From Datisca glomerata (taxonomy: Eukaryota; Streptophyta; Magnoliopsida; Cucurbitales; Datiscaceae): a DNA stretch of 64,000 nt. A program made the translations under genes and the position numbers. Below the pieces are notes generated by a model. The model was not told where the DNA came from. It worked only from the letters and a program-made list of their open reading frames with translations, and made no database searches. The stretch lies in assembly GCA_003255025.1 (NCBI GenBank), contig QANY01002976.1:4955541-5019540 (forward strand), in the 5' to 3' direction. Shown in pieces: positions 36,407 to 45,894 of the stretch; position 1 is the stretch's first letter, and each line of letters begins with the position of its first letter.

Positions 36407-36916
36407 AGTTTTGAATTAACTGATATCTAGATATTTATCTGATTAAAATAAATATTTAATTCATAGTAATTTGGTATCATAGATTGACATGAACTACTAT
36501 AGTGGGGGTGCAACACTGTAGTGCCACACGGCACTACAGTGGTGTCGTGAGGCATAGTGCTACCTCATGGCACATTGTAGTGCCTTGTGGCACTACAATT
36601 GTGCATAGTTACAGTGGGTCCCACTGCAATTGATAATTTTATAATTAAATATTATTTCAGTTTATCCATAAAAAATCTGATACGCCATTATCAAGAAAGT
36701 ATACATATATTCTTCTAATGGCCTCAGTTGATAAATCAGTTCATCATTTCATCAAAAAAATCAAATTGAGACACGATGTCAGGGGGATTTTTCTACGTGA
36801 TTAATAGTTAATCAAAACTCTGAAAGAATGCCATTCTTTTAGAGAATTGTCTCGCTAAACTCCTTCTCAATAAATCTTTAAATCTCATGTGTTGAGTATA
36901 TCTAGAGACAGAAAAA
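36141..36916 (+). repeat. Tandem duplication in LTR-2, unit 2
   Basis: Matches unit 1 but lacks about 190 bp between two TA-rich runs (around 36370-36405), the kind of loss expected by slippage between TA repeats. Confidence 0.86.
36514..36599. repeat. Strong hairpins in LTR-2 unit 2
   Basis: CACTGTAGTGCC and its exact complement flank ACAC (36514-36541). ATTGTAGTGCC and its exact complement flank TTGT (36574-36599). Between them GTGAGGCA and TGCTACCTCAT can pair imperfectly. Unit 1 has the same cluster at 35748-35832 with a few changes. Confidence 0.92.
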
Positions 36917-37284
36917 GTGTCATGTAATATTCTATATGCCTACACACGTCCTAGTGCATTAGAGATTGACTTGAAAAATCTTAGTGTGAATCTCAGAGTT
37001 TACTGATCATTGGAACGGTTTCATGGGACATATAATCGATCAGTTTTGTAAGGACGCTTGATATAGACTACAAGAGGTATATAATTCCTAACATTGTATG
37101 TTGTAGATTTAATGTATAAATATATAATGGATCCTGACTGATTGAAAAATAGTTTTCAATAAAAATAATTTATTTGGTTACCGTGGCATTACGCAAATTT
37201 TGTTTTATTAAAAGATTTGATCTTTATTAAAATTTTAATTTTTAAATGGCCTCGAGCCACACGCTTCCGCCACGACAACCAACA

Positions 37285-37371
37285 GACACTTCCTACGAAG
37301 TCATTTGAGAGTCACGTGTGTAACATGAGATTGAGAGAAATGTCACATTTGCTTTAGGGCAAGTGAGAGAT
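37285..37371 (+). pseudogene. Residual internal tail between LTR-2 and LTR-3
   Basis: Only about 87 bp remain of an internal region: the end of Pol (YEVI-like, then GAGATTGAGAGAAATG) and the polypurine tract AAGTGAGAGAT before TGTTGGGG. The same junction in element B reads AAGTGGGAGAT. Confidence 0.8.
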
Positions 37372-37545
37372 TGTTGGGGTTATACCCTCAAAGCATGTAT
37401 ATTGACATTTTGATATGAAATTTTATGAGGATTATAATTTTCTTATAATTATTTTTTAAAATCATTATTGAATAATTTATATAAATATCTGAAAATTCTC
37501 TATTCATTAATGAGATTACGATCTTGTATTGGAATAAGAGCTAGA
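37372..37545 (+). repeat. LTR-3 of copia B family, truncated
   Basis: Starts TGTTGGGGTTATACCC and follows LTR-2 up to the point where the other LTRs read GTACGAGAGGAT. There it passes into the GA-rich array. Confidence 0.85.
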
Positions 37546-38345
37546 GAGAAAGAGAGTGAAGGAGAGAGAAAGAGAGAGAGAGAGTGAGTGAGAGAGAGTG
37601 AAGGAGAGAGAGAGAGAGAGCGTGAGAGAGTGAGAGTGAGAGAGAGTGATTGCAAGGGGGAGTGAGTGAGTGAGAGAGAGAGCGTGAGAGAGAGAGAGAG
37701 CGTGAGAGAGTGAGAGTGAGAGAGAGTGATTGCAAGGGGGAGTGAGTGAGTGAGAGAGAGAGAGAGAGAGAGAGATAAAGTGCAAGAATGAGAGAGGGAA
37801 ATAAAGTGAGATGGAGAGGGAATAAGCGTGAGAGGGAGAGAGAGAGTGAGAGAGTGAGAGAGTGAATGAGAGAGGGAGAGAGAGAGAGAGACAGACAGAC
37901 AGAAAGAGAGATCGATCGATAGATAGAGTTAAAGGGAGAGAGATCGGGGGAAAGAGAGATGAATGGTGAAGAAGTGAGAGAGAGAGAGAACAAGAGACAG
38001 AGAGAGGGAAAGAAAGGCGGAGAAAGATAGAAATGGTACGAGAAAGGGAGATAGAGGGAGGGAGGGGACAGAGAGAAAAAGAGAGAGAGAGCGAGAGAGA
38101 GAAAGATAAAGATAAATAGAAAGACAAAGAGTGAGAGATAGAGAGAAAGAGTAAAGGAGAGAGAGTGTGTGTGAGAGAGAGTGAGAGTGATAGAGAAAGA
38201 GAGATAGATAGAGAGAGTGAGAGTGAGAGGGATGGATGGAGAGATTATCATAGAGATAAAGAGAGACAATTTGAGAGAGAGAGAGAGAGAGGGTGGGGCG
38301 AACGGAGAGAGTGAGAGTGACAGAGAGCGAGAACGTAAGAGAGGG
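37546..38345. repeat. GA-rich microsatellite, about 800 bp
   Basis: Almost pure purine on +, GAGAGAGTGAG in variable arrangement. A 60-bp block at 37621-37680, containing GTGATTGCAAGGGGGAGTGA, is repeated exactly at 37701-37760. Long open frames on - (up to 270 codons of Ser-Leu) result from the repeat and are not genes. Confidence 0.95.
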
Positions 38346-38449
38346 AGGACCAAATTTTCTAGTTCAAAAGAAGATCTCTTTTCTTCTTCATTCTCAACAG
38401 GAATGGATCAACAAAAATGCCCTTCCATATAGATCATCATGGCATGAAC

Positions 38450-38962
38450 TCATTTCTTCCTTTTCCCACCCTTGCCTGAAATCCAGATTTGGAGGGCTTC
38501 CCTCAAGGTGACACCGAAGGTCTACCTCCTTTAGTAGCTCAGCATCGGGAATCAATGACTTTTTCAACACCTGAAGATAGCCGCACAAGCCTAAGAGAGA
38601 GTGTAGGGGGTGCTGGTTCCTTCATTATTTTAGCAAAAGTTCCCGCGGCTTGAGCCATCTTTGCTCTTTGACTTGGGTTCAATATTATGTACCCATGTTC
38701 CTATACGTATATCGGCTAATGGTATGCAATTTCCTATTTGGTAATTTAGATAAAGTATCTCATATCTATAAGCAGGGGGTGGCCGAGAAGCAGCCAGCTG
38801 ATTGCCCCCTTCCACTCGACCTTTCTTCACTGTGTGAATAAGGTCTTAGCATGTATGGCCATTCTGGACGGGTCGCAATATGTCGCTGGTCGAAGGTTTG
38901 GACCAATCGCAATTCATCACCATCTTGCCCGCTTCCAATTGATGACTGGCTATTATATAAGT
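38450..38962 (-). pseudogene. rpl2: Nuclear copy of mitochondrial rpl2, exon 2
   Basis: On - the sequence reads ASHQLEAGKMVMNCDWSKPS, PPPAYRYEILYLN and IGNCIPLADIRIGTWVHNIE. After a frameshift come AAGTFAKIMKEPAP and SSGVEKVIDSRC, then TKGGRPSVSP and GKPSKSGFQARVGK. This is the order of plant mitochondrial ribosomal protein L2, a large-subunit rRNA-binding protein. Stops, frameshifts and an internal loss are present: the stretch between IDSRC and TKGGRP, normally about 50 residues, is missing at about 38535. A group II intron end lies directly upstream on the same strand, as in mitochondrial rpl2. A functional nuclear transfer is unlikely. Confidence 0.88.
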
Positions 38963-39705
38963 GTTAACCTAAGCCCCTGTGTTGGGGCTCGGCTCCCGAA
39001 CCGTACGTGAGTTGCCTCGTACGGCTCTTCCTAAGAACTTGAAGCGCCCTTTCTCTAAATAGAAAGAAAAAAAAAAGACTTTTTAAAAAAAACCTTCCCC
39101 CTCATATTGGGACTATTATTAGATATGCAGCTTCGTTCCTTGACTTCTTTGCTTAGTCAAGCTTCCTTGTTCCTTAGTGTAGTCTCGGTCCATAGTTTAA
39201 GACTCCATTCCTTATAGCCTAGTCTATATCCATAGTTGACGTGACTCTGTACCGACGCCTTTCCCTTTGTAGATGGCTAAGTGACTTTGTAACCTTAACG
39301 TACTTTCTTTATGACTATATCATAGACTTTCGTCGGGATTTATTCCCTTCGCCTATAGGCAAAGGCTTGGCTTCGCAATCGCTCATGACTTGGTATAAAG
39401 TCCATATAGTCGTTGGCCTTCCCACCAGAAGGCCTATAATATAGTGGTCGTACTTTTGAATGCCTCCTTCCTTACTTTTCTGAGAGGCCCTCTACAAATA
39501 TAAAGAAGAGGAGGTTGTTCACCTTTGTCAACTTAGCTACTTAAGTGCTACTCAATACTAAAGTAAAGGCGAACGACATTCTGTTGTACAACTATTTAAT
39601 ATTAATAGTACAACAACTTTCGTACTACTATACTAAAGTACCAAGGAAACCGAAACCTTCGGTTCCCTTTGTTTGAATAAAGGCCGCCTATTTTAGTTTA
39701 AATTC
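38963..39705 (-). pseudogene. rpl2 group II intron, 3' part, in nuclear DNA
   Basis: On - the region upstream of rpl2 exon 2 holds domain V and, after it, a domain VI-like stem AGCCCC / GGGGCT followed by TTAGGTTAAC, near the exon start. Base composition is higher in G+C than the flanks and returns to AT-rich near 39705. I did not find a 5' GUGYG start, so the intron is cut at its 5' side. Group II introns of plant mitochondria depend on nuclear splicing factors; this copy would not be spliced in the nucleus. Confidence 0.75.
38998..39027 (-). ncRNA. Group II intron domain V
   Basis: On - GAGCCGTAC pairs with GTACGGTTC (9 bp including one G-U), then a two-base AC bulge, a GAG/CUC stem and a GCAA tetraloop of GNRA type. 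The AGC triad of the catalytic core is present. It is 30 nt against 34 in the usual form because the upper stem has 3 bp instead of 5. Confidence 0.88.
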
Positions 39706-40195
39706 ATTACAAGCAACTAAAAATAAGTTTCTATATTGTAGAGAGAAGTATATATTATTGACTTCTTTCCTATAATGAAATTTTTTTGCATAGATATGAA
39801 ACTAAAAAATGTACCATAGACTGTGCGTGTATGTTCTTCTAACATAAATAACTTATTTTGAGAATTTTTAGTGAGTAAGATTATAAAAATCAAAACATTA
39901 TTTTCTAAATTTATTTACAAATAAATATATTTTATTAAATTTTTTATTTAAATAGACGAATATGATATGAGAAACAATCAAAATATAAAAACGTATATAT
40001 CACATGCACCGCACATGTAACTTAATTCGTTGATAACATATGAGTCTGCATGGTAATCTAAAGAATAATGGATATGAATTTCGGACTGTTGTATATGGTA
40101 TAAGAATAATTTTATGAATTTTTTGTGTAAATAACATAAAGTTATCAAAAGATGATTATAATTATGTTATGCATAAAAAAATCATTGTAAAGGAA
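39706..40195. other. AT-rich spacer, no gene
   Basis: No frames or repeats recognised between the mitochondrial insert and the duplicated block. At 39998-40020 a CACATGCACCGCACATGTAAC block resembles words seen near 14927 and 56437. Confidence 0.5.
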
Positions 40196-40199
40196 ATTT

Positions 40200-42252
40200 A
40201 TGCACCCTGGATAAAAATGTTAACCTCACAAGGGGTCAAAAGGGTGACCATGAACTAAGAATGGACACACATCACTAGTTGGCAATTAAATATATTCACA
40301 GTTGGCAACGAATATATGTTTACCTTAGAATGAAAATATATTTACATCAAGATGTGAAGATATTCACCTCACAATGGGCATATATTTACATCAGAACGAG
40401 GATAAAGTTATTTACATTAGAACAATAAGATGTTCACAACAGAATGGAAAGATATTTATCTCAAAACGGGAATTTACATCAGAAAAGGAACATATTTACA
40501 TCAGAATAGAAAATATATTTACCTCACACTGGGAAGTTATTCACCTCAGAACATGAAGCTATTTAACCCTAGAACAGAGACTATTTACGTCAGAACAAAA
40601 TTATATTTACTCAGGATGGACATAACTACAGTGGCAGAATGGAAATATATTTACCCTGAACAGAAATATATTACCCAGAATGGAAATGTATTTACTCGGA
40701 TATTCACCCGCTACGGATGTCTTTCAGAGGCCAATGAAGGTGATTAGCGGTAACATGATGAAAATAGTTAAAGAAAATCAAGGATTCAGTTGAAGACCAA
40801 GTCAAAAAACTCCTCCAACTAGCTATTTTTCTATCAACAATCACTCCTCCTTTTAGGCTCCATAATAGGGTATAACAGTTATATTGTAACTAATTATTGT
40901 TTATACGTAGCCTATGAGTAAAGCTCAATCATTGTAATCAAGTAATTCACGGAAAGAAAAAATTAAGTACAACAAGTAGAAACATGCTAACTAGCATTTG
41001 TCTTGTAAATATTTTCTCCATAATGAAAATATTATAAAAAGCTTTCCATTATTTTTTCCCATAAAGAATTTTTCACGTAAATTATGACGTCTATTATTCT
41101 CTTCTATTTACTCATTACTTTCTTATTATTCTTTTAAGAAATTCATGGCTAATTCTATAGTCGTGGATTTTCTCTTTACAATCGTGAATAATTTTAGAAT
41201 TAATTTTAATAATAATGTATTCATATTTAATAAAGGATATAATTTGGATAAAAAAATTAATGAATAAACAATCTACCACAAATATTGTCATATATTTAGC
41301 ACTAAGTTAAAAAAATTTAGAGTATGAGTTTTAAATGAATTAAATTAATTGACTACCTAGGTTGTGGCAAACCCAAAATGGCATAAAATGTAACTTTGCT
41401 TTGGGATTTGATTCAATTTGGCAAAGGTAAATATAGATTCACACATTTTGATGAGGAAACTTAACATTGAGTGTGTTTACGAAATCCTAATAAATATTAA
41501 AGGGAAGATGAAAGAAATTAAGCATCATATTAAGCTTTATGGCAAGCTAGACCCACCACCCCATTGCTACTTACTTTAGGAGTTCTTTGTTTATTTCAAT
41601 CACGTGCAAGATCATATGGTACGTGTACACTGAAAATATCCACCATTGTGACACCACTTTCGTTATGTGTTATTTATTTATTTTTTGTGCAAAAGATGAT
41701 CACCTTGAGATCAGCACATGAGTGTACACTCTCATATATATCAACAGAGTTTAAATCGTAATTGCCATTACTTATCCATGATTCTTAAAGGGACATTTTT
41801 CTTTAAAATACCTCAAAAAATGTTCCTTCAAAATATAATTATTTTGGGTGTTTCTTGTAATACAATGAGACAACAACACACGTCCTTCTCCTTAAGAATT
41901 CTGTTAGAGATTATCAATGCTCGGGTTCGACATAACTCCTGGACCTCTCTAGGTGACCTTCAGCTCCTCGACCTCCCAGACAACTTTGCTATAAGCTCGG
42001 GCGAGAGAGTCAAATTTCTTGGCCCGATTCTGAAGCTTGGCTCAACCTCAAAAGAAACTCAGGTGGCCTCGAGCACTTGGTCCTCGCAACGCGGGAGATG
42101 AGCCAACATTGCCTAGTCATAAAAAATGATTTGTGAAAAAGATGCCACATGACCATGAAACAGCAACAAGGAGATAAACAAGAAAAGAAGATAAAAGAGT
42201 CGTGAGAGAAGAAGTGCTTACGTCTAACGTGTGCTCCATAAAGCCATCAAGC
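40200..42252. repeat. Segmental duplication, copy 1
   Basis: Aligns in the same orientation with 47873-50834, starting at TGCACCCTGGATAAAAATG and ending at CATCAAGCAG. Comparison by eye over the last 130 bp gives about six differences. Its last part is a remnant of the coiled-coil gene described at 50490. Copy 1 lacks the 981-bp insert present in copy 2. Confidence 0.9.
40340..40725. repeat. Degenerate minisatellite of ATATTTACMTCAGAA units
   Basis: ATATTTACATCAGAAYG and close variants recur about every 20-27 bp, about 15 times. The same array is present in copy 2 at 48970-49310. Confidence 0.82.
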
Positions 42253-43055
42253 AGATTTCATCTTCAAACTTCATTTTAATCCACTAGAGAATTTCCTGCA
42301 AACTTCATCTTCAAACTTCTTGCGTCAGATTAAAAACCAGTTCGTTGGAGTTAATTGGGCCTCAGGCGCTACTTTCAGATCTATTTTTTAATTTTCAGTT
42401 TCCTCTTCGATTTTATTTCGAAATTTTGCAACACATTTTTGTTCTGTTTCAATTTTTCAATAGATTGTTGGAGAATACGAAGACAACTTCATATGGTAAG
42501 TACAGTGGTGAGGCCAATGGAAGTTTATATTTTTTTAGAGCCCAACAGTAAACTCTACAAAGCCTTAAAAAATAGTGGGCATTATTGACCAAACAGTAGC
42601 TAATCTTGTTCAAGCTGGCACAAGCAGTTTAATAATTTTCAGTGAAACATCGTTGCAAAGTGATTAAAGTTGTTCTCATCTGCTTTTACCCTAACGCGGA
42701 GAAAAACCAGATCGAGTCGAGTCGATGACAAACATAAACCTCCCACGTTTTATGCAGTAGGCCCCAACTTAGATGAAATAACCTATACACTTAACCGCAC
42801 AATTAGTCCCCATCCATCCATTGAACCCCATTGCCGATCAAACTGACACCACTCACCCATTCACCACAAACATCATTATACAATCACAAAATATTGTCTC
42901 TCAATCTCAATGCGAACTCACTGGGGACGGTGCAATCGACGGTGACGGTCTGCAAATCGATGGCCGAGAAACTCGACAGCAAACTCTTTTTCCCTCTCTT
43001 TTGAAGAAGCCCGAATCCCTATTTGACTCTTTTGTTTTCACATTTCACTTTACAA
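42253..43055. other. Unassigned sequence between duplication and LINE
   Basis: It begins exactly where homology between the two duplication copies stops. Frames are short. A donor-like ATGGTAAGTACAG occurs at 42493. I cannot assign it to a gene or element. Confidence 0.4.
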
Positions 43056-43119
43056 CATTTTTATTTTGTCAAAAGGAGATGCTATTATTGAGATTGTAAA
43101 CTAGGGGAGCTACAACCAT

Positions 43120-43799
43120 CAAATAGCCACAAAGGAAGACTATTTTCCAGACAAAGCTAATACCAGAGCTACCAAGCATAGCTAAAAAAGGAGCAAGACT
43201 ACTAAAATCTCTATTAATATGCTTAAAACACAACTTAAACTTAGAAGAAAAAGATCAAATAAGTGGAATAAAAGAATCAGCTTCAGCTTCAATGTCGGGA
43301 TTGCTCGCATAAGAAAGAGTCTGAATAACTTCCAAGACATCACTATGAACTTCTATAAAAGCCTGATCGGAAAAGCACCATTAGAGAGACCCCAAAATAT
43401 TGCCCAAGATTCAGCTGAAAAAACATCTCTGTAATGACCAAAAGGAGCATAGCCTACAGAGTGAATCAATCCCGTCGGATCGCAAATAACAAACCCAACC
43501 CCTCCCGATCCAGCTTTCCAGAAAGCGTCCGTAAAAAGACCCCACTTTTGATTGGAGTAGACCGCAGCATCTCTCGTCACATCATCTCTCATTCTCATCT
43601 CCTTCCTCTTATCCAGAGGCTTCGAGTACGCCACAGCTTTAGAGAAAGAGGCAAAGCTCTTCTCAGTAATGGCAATGGCTTCCAAAGGACCCGGCAATAT
43701 ACTGGAAAAGCAGGAAGAATTCCTCAACTTCCAGATCCGCCAAAGCCCAAACGCAATCCATGCAAGGTTTCGCTCACCATTACTTTCATCCCCCATCAC
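43120..43799 (-). pseudogene. RNase H domain of the LINE
   Basis: On - AWIAFGLWRIWKLRN and then WGLFTDAFWKAGSGGVGFVI give the first catalytic Asp (TDA). FSAESWAIFWGLS gives the Glu, and after a frameshift HSDVLEVIQTLSY gives the next Asp (SD). This is the RVT_3 type RNase H of plant LINEs. The C-terminal part near 43120-43250 keeps HINRDFSSLAPFLA, related to the usual R-N-x-A-H-x-L-A end. Confidence 0.85.
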
Positions 43800-43804
43800 C
43801 GAAA

Positions 43805-44092
43805 CTAAATGCTTCCATTAATAAAAAAAAATTCACATTTAGTTCTTTCAGAATGCAGGTCGAGAAAGCTTGCAAACCAAAAATGACGACTGAACGAACA
43901 CTGAAAGAAGGTATGCTTGCTGTACTCCGATTCAATATTGTACAAATGGCATGTATCTGCTATCTTCATCCCTCTCTTGATCATATTAGGCTTTAGAGCT
44001 AGAAAATTTCTTGATGCTCTCTGAATAAAATCCTTGATTTTAGGAGGAACATTTAACTTTAACACAAAATGAGACAGTAGAAATGCAAGCAT
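43805..44092 (-). pseudogene. zf-RVT domain of the LINE
   Basis: On - VPPKIKDFIQRASRNFLALKPNM, IKRGMKIADTCHLYNIESEYSKHTFFQCSFSRHFWF match 'PpKvkxFxWra..~iLpt...L..Rgi....C.lC...~E~~~HlFf~C~~~~~~W'. The zinc ligands Cys and His are mostly kept; the second Cys is Tyr. Confidence 0.87.
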
Positions 44093-44280
44093 GAATCCAT
44101 TTACACCAATTATCTGGAGAGCCCATTTTCTCTATAACAACAAGGATTTTATTCAGAGAGCATGAATCCATTTACACCAAAAATCTCACTCCAGTCTATC
44201 CTATACTTTCGACATATCCATTTTAATAGCAGCATCTTTCACACCCTTATTGCCACGAATTCTCAAAGAATGGGCTTCTG

Positions 44281-44466
44281 AGGTGATCGGCAATTTGGTG
44301 AATCACTCCCATAAACATTTATTCCTGAGATGAGTATTAGCGACAATATCTTGATTGCTCATGAAATACTCAGAGAATTTCATGAGCAATCAAGATATTA
44401 TCGCTAATATTCATCCCGGGAATAAATGTTTATGGGAGTGATTCATCAAATTGCCGATCACCTCAC
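44281..44466. repeat. Inverted duplication inside LINE reverse transcriptase
   Basis: About 86-90 bp arms (44281-44366 and 44376-44466) are reverse complements with few mismatches, e.g. TTTCATGAGCAATCAAGATA. The centre is about 9 nt. The right arm is native reverse transcriptase sequence; the left arm is its inverted copy. Confidence 0.92.
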
Positions 44467-45010
44467 GAAGTCTATTAGTTAATATCTTAGAAATAATTTT
44501 ATAAGAAACATTGCAAACACTAATAGGTCTCAAATCGGTCACTGTTTGAGGACTTTTAATTTTGAGAATAAGGGTAATGAGAGTATGATTTATGTTAGAC
44601 GACAAGCAAAAATGATTAAAAAAAGTACTAACCAACCTGTATAGATCATCCTTGACCAGGCCAAAGAATTGCTTGAAGAAGAATACCGAGAAACCGTCTG
44701 GCCTAGGTGTTTTGGATCCATCAATACTGTCAAGAGCCTTATCAATCTCCCAATCCTCAACAGGCCGGTCAACTACATCAGCTCCCCTATCATCCAGCTT
44801 GCTAACCAAATGGCCCAACACATCATCGAAATTGCTTGGCTTGGAAGACTGAAACAATTCTGTGAAGTACTGTCGGGCCAGACTTTTAAGTTTGTCGTGT
44901 TCTGCAATCCAAGTGCCATTTTGGTCCAGCAACCCACATATATTGTTCTGTATTCTTCTACCTTTCACTTTCGAATGAAAAGAATTTGGAATTCTAATCA
45001 CCCTCCGCAA
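44411..45010 (-). pseudogene. Reverse transcriptase N-terminal part of the LINE
   Basis: On - the 199-codon frame has RRIQNNICGLLDQNGTWI, DGSKTPRPDGFSVFFFKQF (RPDGF for usual GPDGF) and LITLILKIKSPQTVTDLRPI, then SVCNVSYKIISKILTNRL. These are the fingers and first palm blocks of L1-type reverse transcriptase. The frame ends in the inverted duplication before the catalytic YADD block, which is not found anywhere in the element. Confidence 0.9.
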
Positions 45011-45764
45011 GCCACTCCATTCTTGATCTGTGTTTCTAATACTTTTCTTGTTCTAAAATAGCCCTCTCCAATTTATCCTCCAAAATAGTAATCTCATGCA
45101 TATTCACATTATTGGCATTATGAGTAACCATAAAATTAATTTTAGCTTCAAGAGCATTGGCTAGCTTTTTGGAATTAGCTAGAGGCTCATTTTTACTCTA
45201 CTTAATCAAACCCCTCTTAACATCTTTTAATTTTTCCCCAAAGGGGAACAAACGCCAACCCCCCATTAAAACACTTCTTAATTGTTATTTGGCATCCCTC
45301 CAAGGCAGCCCACCTCCTATCATATCTAAACACCTTCCAATTTATGAGAAGTTTATCCGAATCCACCAAAAGAGCTACATGATCGGAATTACATGCCCCT
45401 TCAAAATGCCCCACTGATCATTACGGGTTGACTCGTCAGTACTAGCATATACCCCAAACAATATCCATTGTTTATTAATTCCCACACCTTTAATCACGGG
45501 TTTAATGAAAAAAAATGAGAATATTTACTTACAGTACACAATCTACATCATTCCAAAACATTGCTAAACTTCTACTGAGACCACAAGGATTCACTATTAA
45601 CATAAAATTCATTCCTAAGGTCCTTTTAATCGTCTCCAATCGCCTCACACCATTTTTAGTTTTAAAAAATAAGTTCATCCGGAGAGTGAAGCCTCTAAAG
45701 CTTCTTTAAAGCATGGATTATAAGGGAGCTCCCCACACCCTGAATTCCAAGAGATAATCTTCAT
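45011..45764 (-). pseudogene. Endonuclease domain of the LINE
   Basis: On - ORF2 can start at the ATG at 45764, MKIISWNSGCGELPYNPCF, matching 'MkiisWNcRGlG...' of L1 endonucleases with the key Asn of WN kept. Near the end SDHVALLVDSD (about 45380) is the SDH motif with the catalytic His, followed by FRYDRRWA. Stops occur between these blocks. The enzyme nicks target DNA to prime reverse transcription. Confidence 0.82.
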
Positions 45765-45894
45765 TGGTTAAGGACTAAGAGAGAAATGGTCCTTATTATC
45801 AATATTTAGGCCAGTAGGACCATGAACCCAAAAGTCCCCTTGAATAGTAAGCCCCACAAAACATTGACCAACTCAGGATCATTTCCAATCAAAA

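Larger units (their letters stand above)
34323..37284 (+). repeat. LTR-2 of copia B family, enlarged by a tandem duplication
   Basis: Starts TGTTGGGGGTTA, ends GACAACCAACA. At 2962 bp it is about 900 bp longer than LTR-1 because a central segment is present twice (35186-36140 and 36141-36916). Confidence 0.86.

Noticed and set aside
37516..38353. Two long overlapping open frames on - (203 and 270 codons) rich in Ser and Leu
   Set aside because: They are translations of the GA/CT microsatellite in two frames; no composition other than the repeat.
41718..42101. 127-codon frame on + in duplication copy 1
   Set aside because: Copy 2 does not keep the frame, and the - strand shows a consistent exon with splice sites in both copies.
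43434..43808. 124-codon frame on +
   Set aside because: Opposite strand of the LINE RNase H, whose domain motifs are clear on -.
44669..45061. 130-codon frame on +
   Set aside because: Antisense of the LINE reverse transcriptase.
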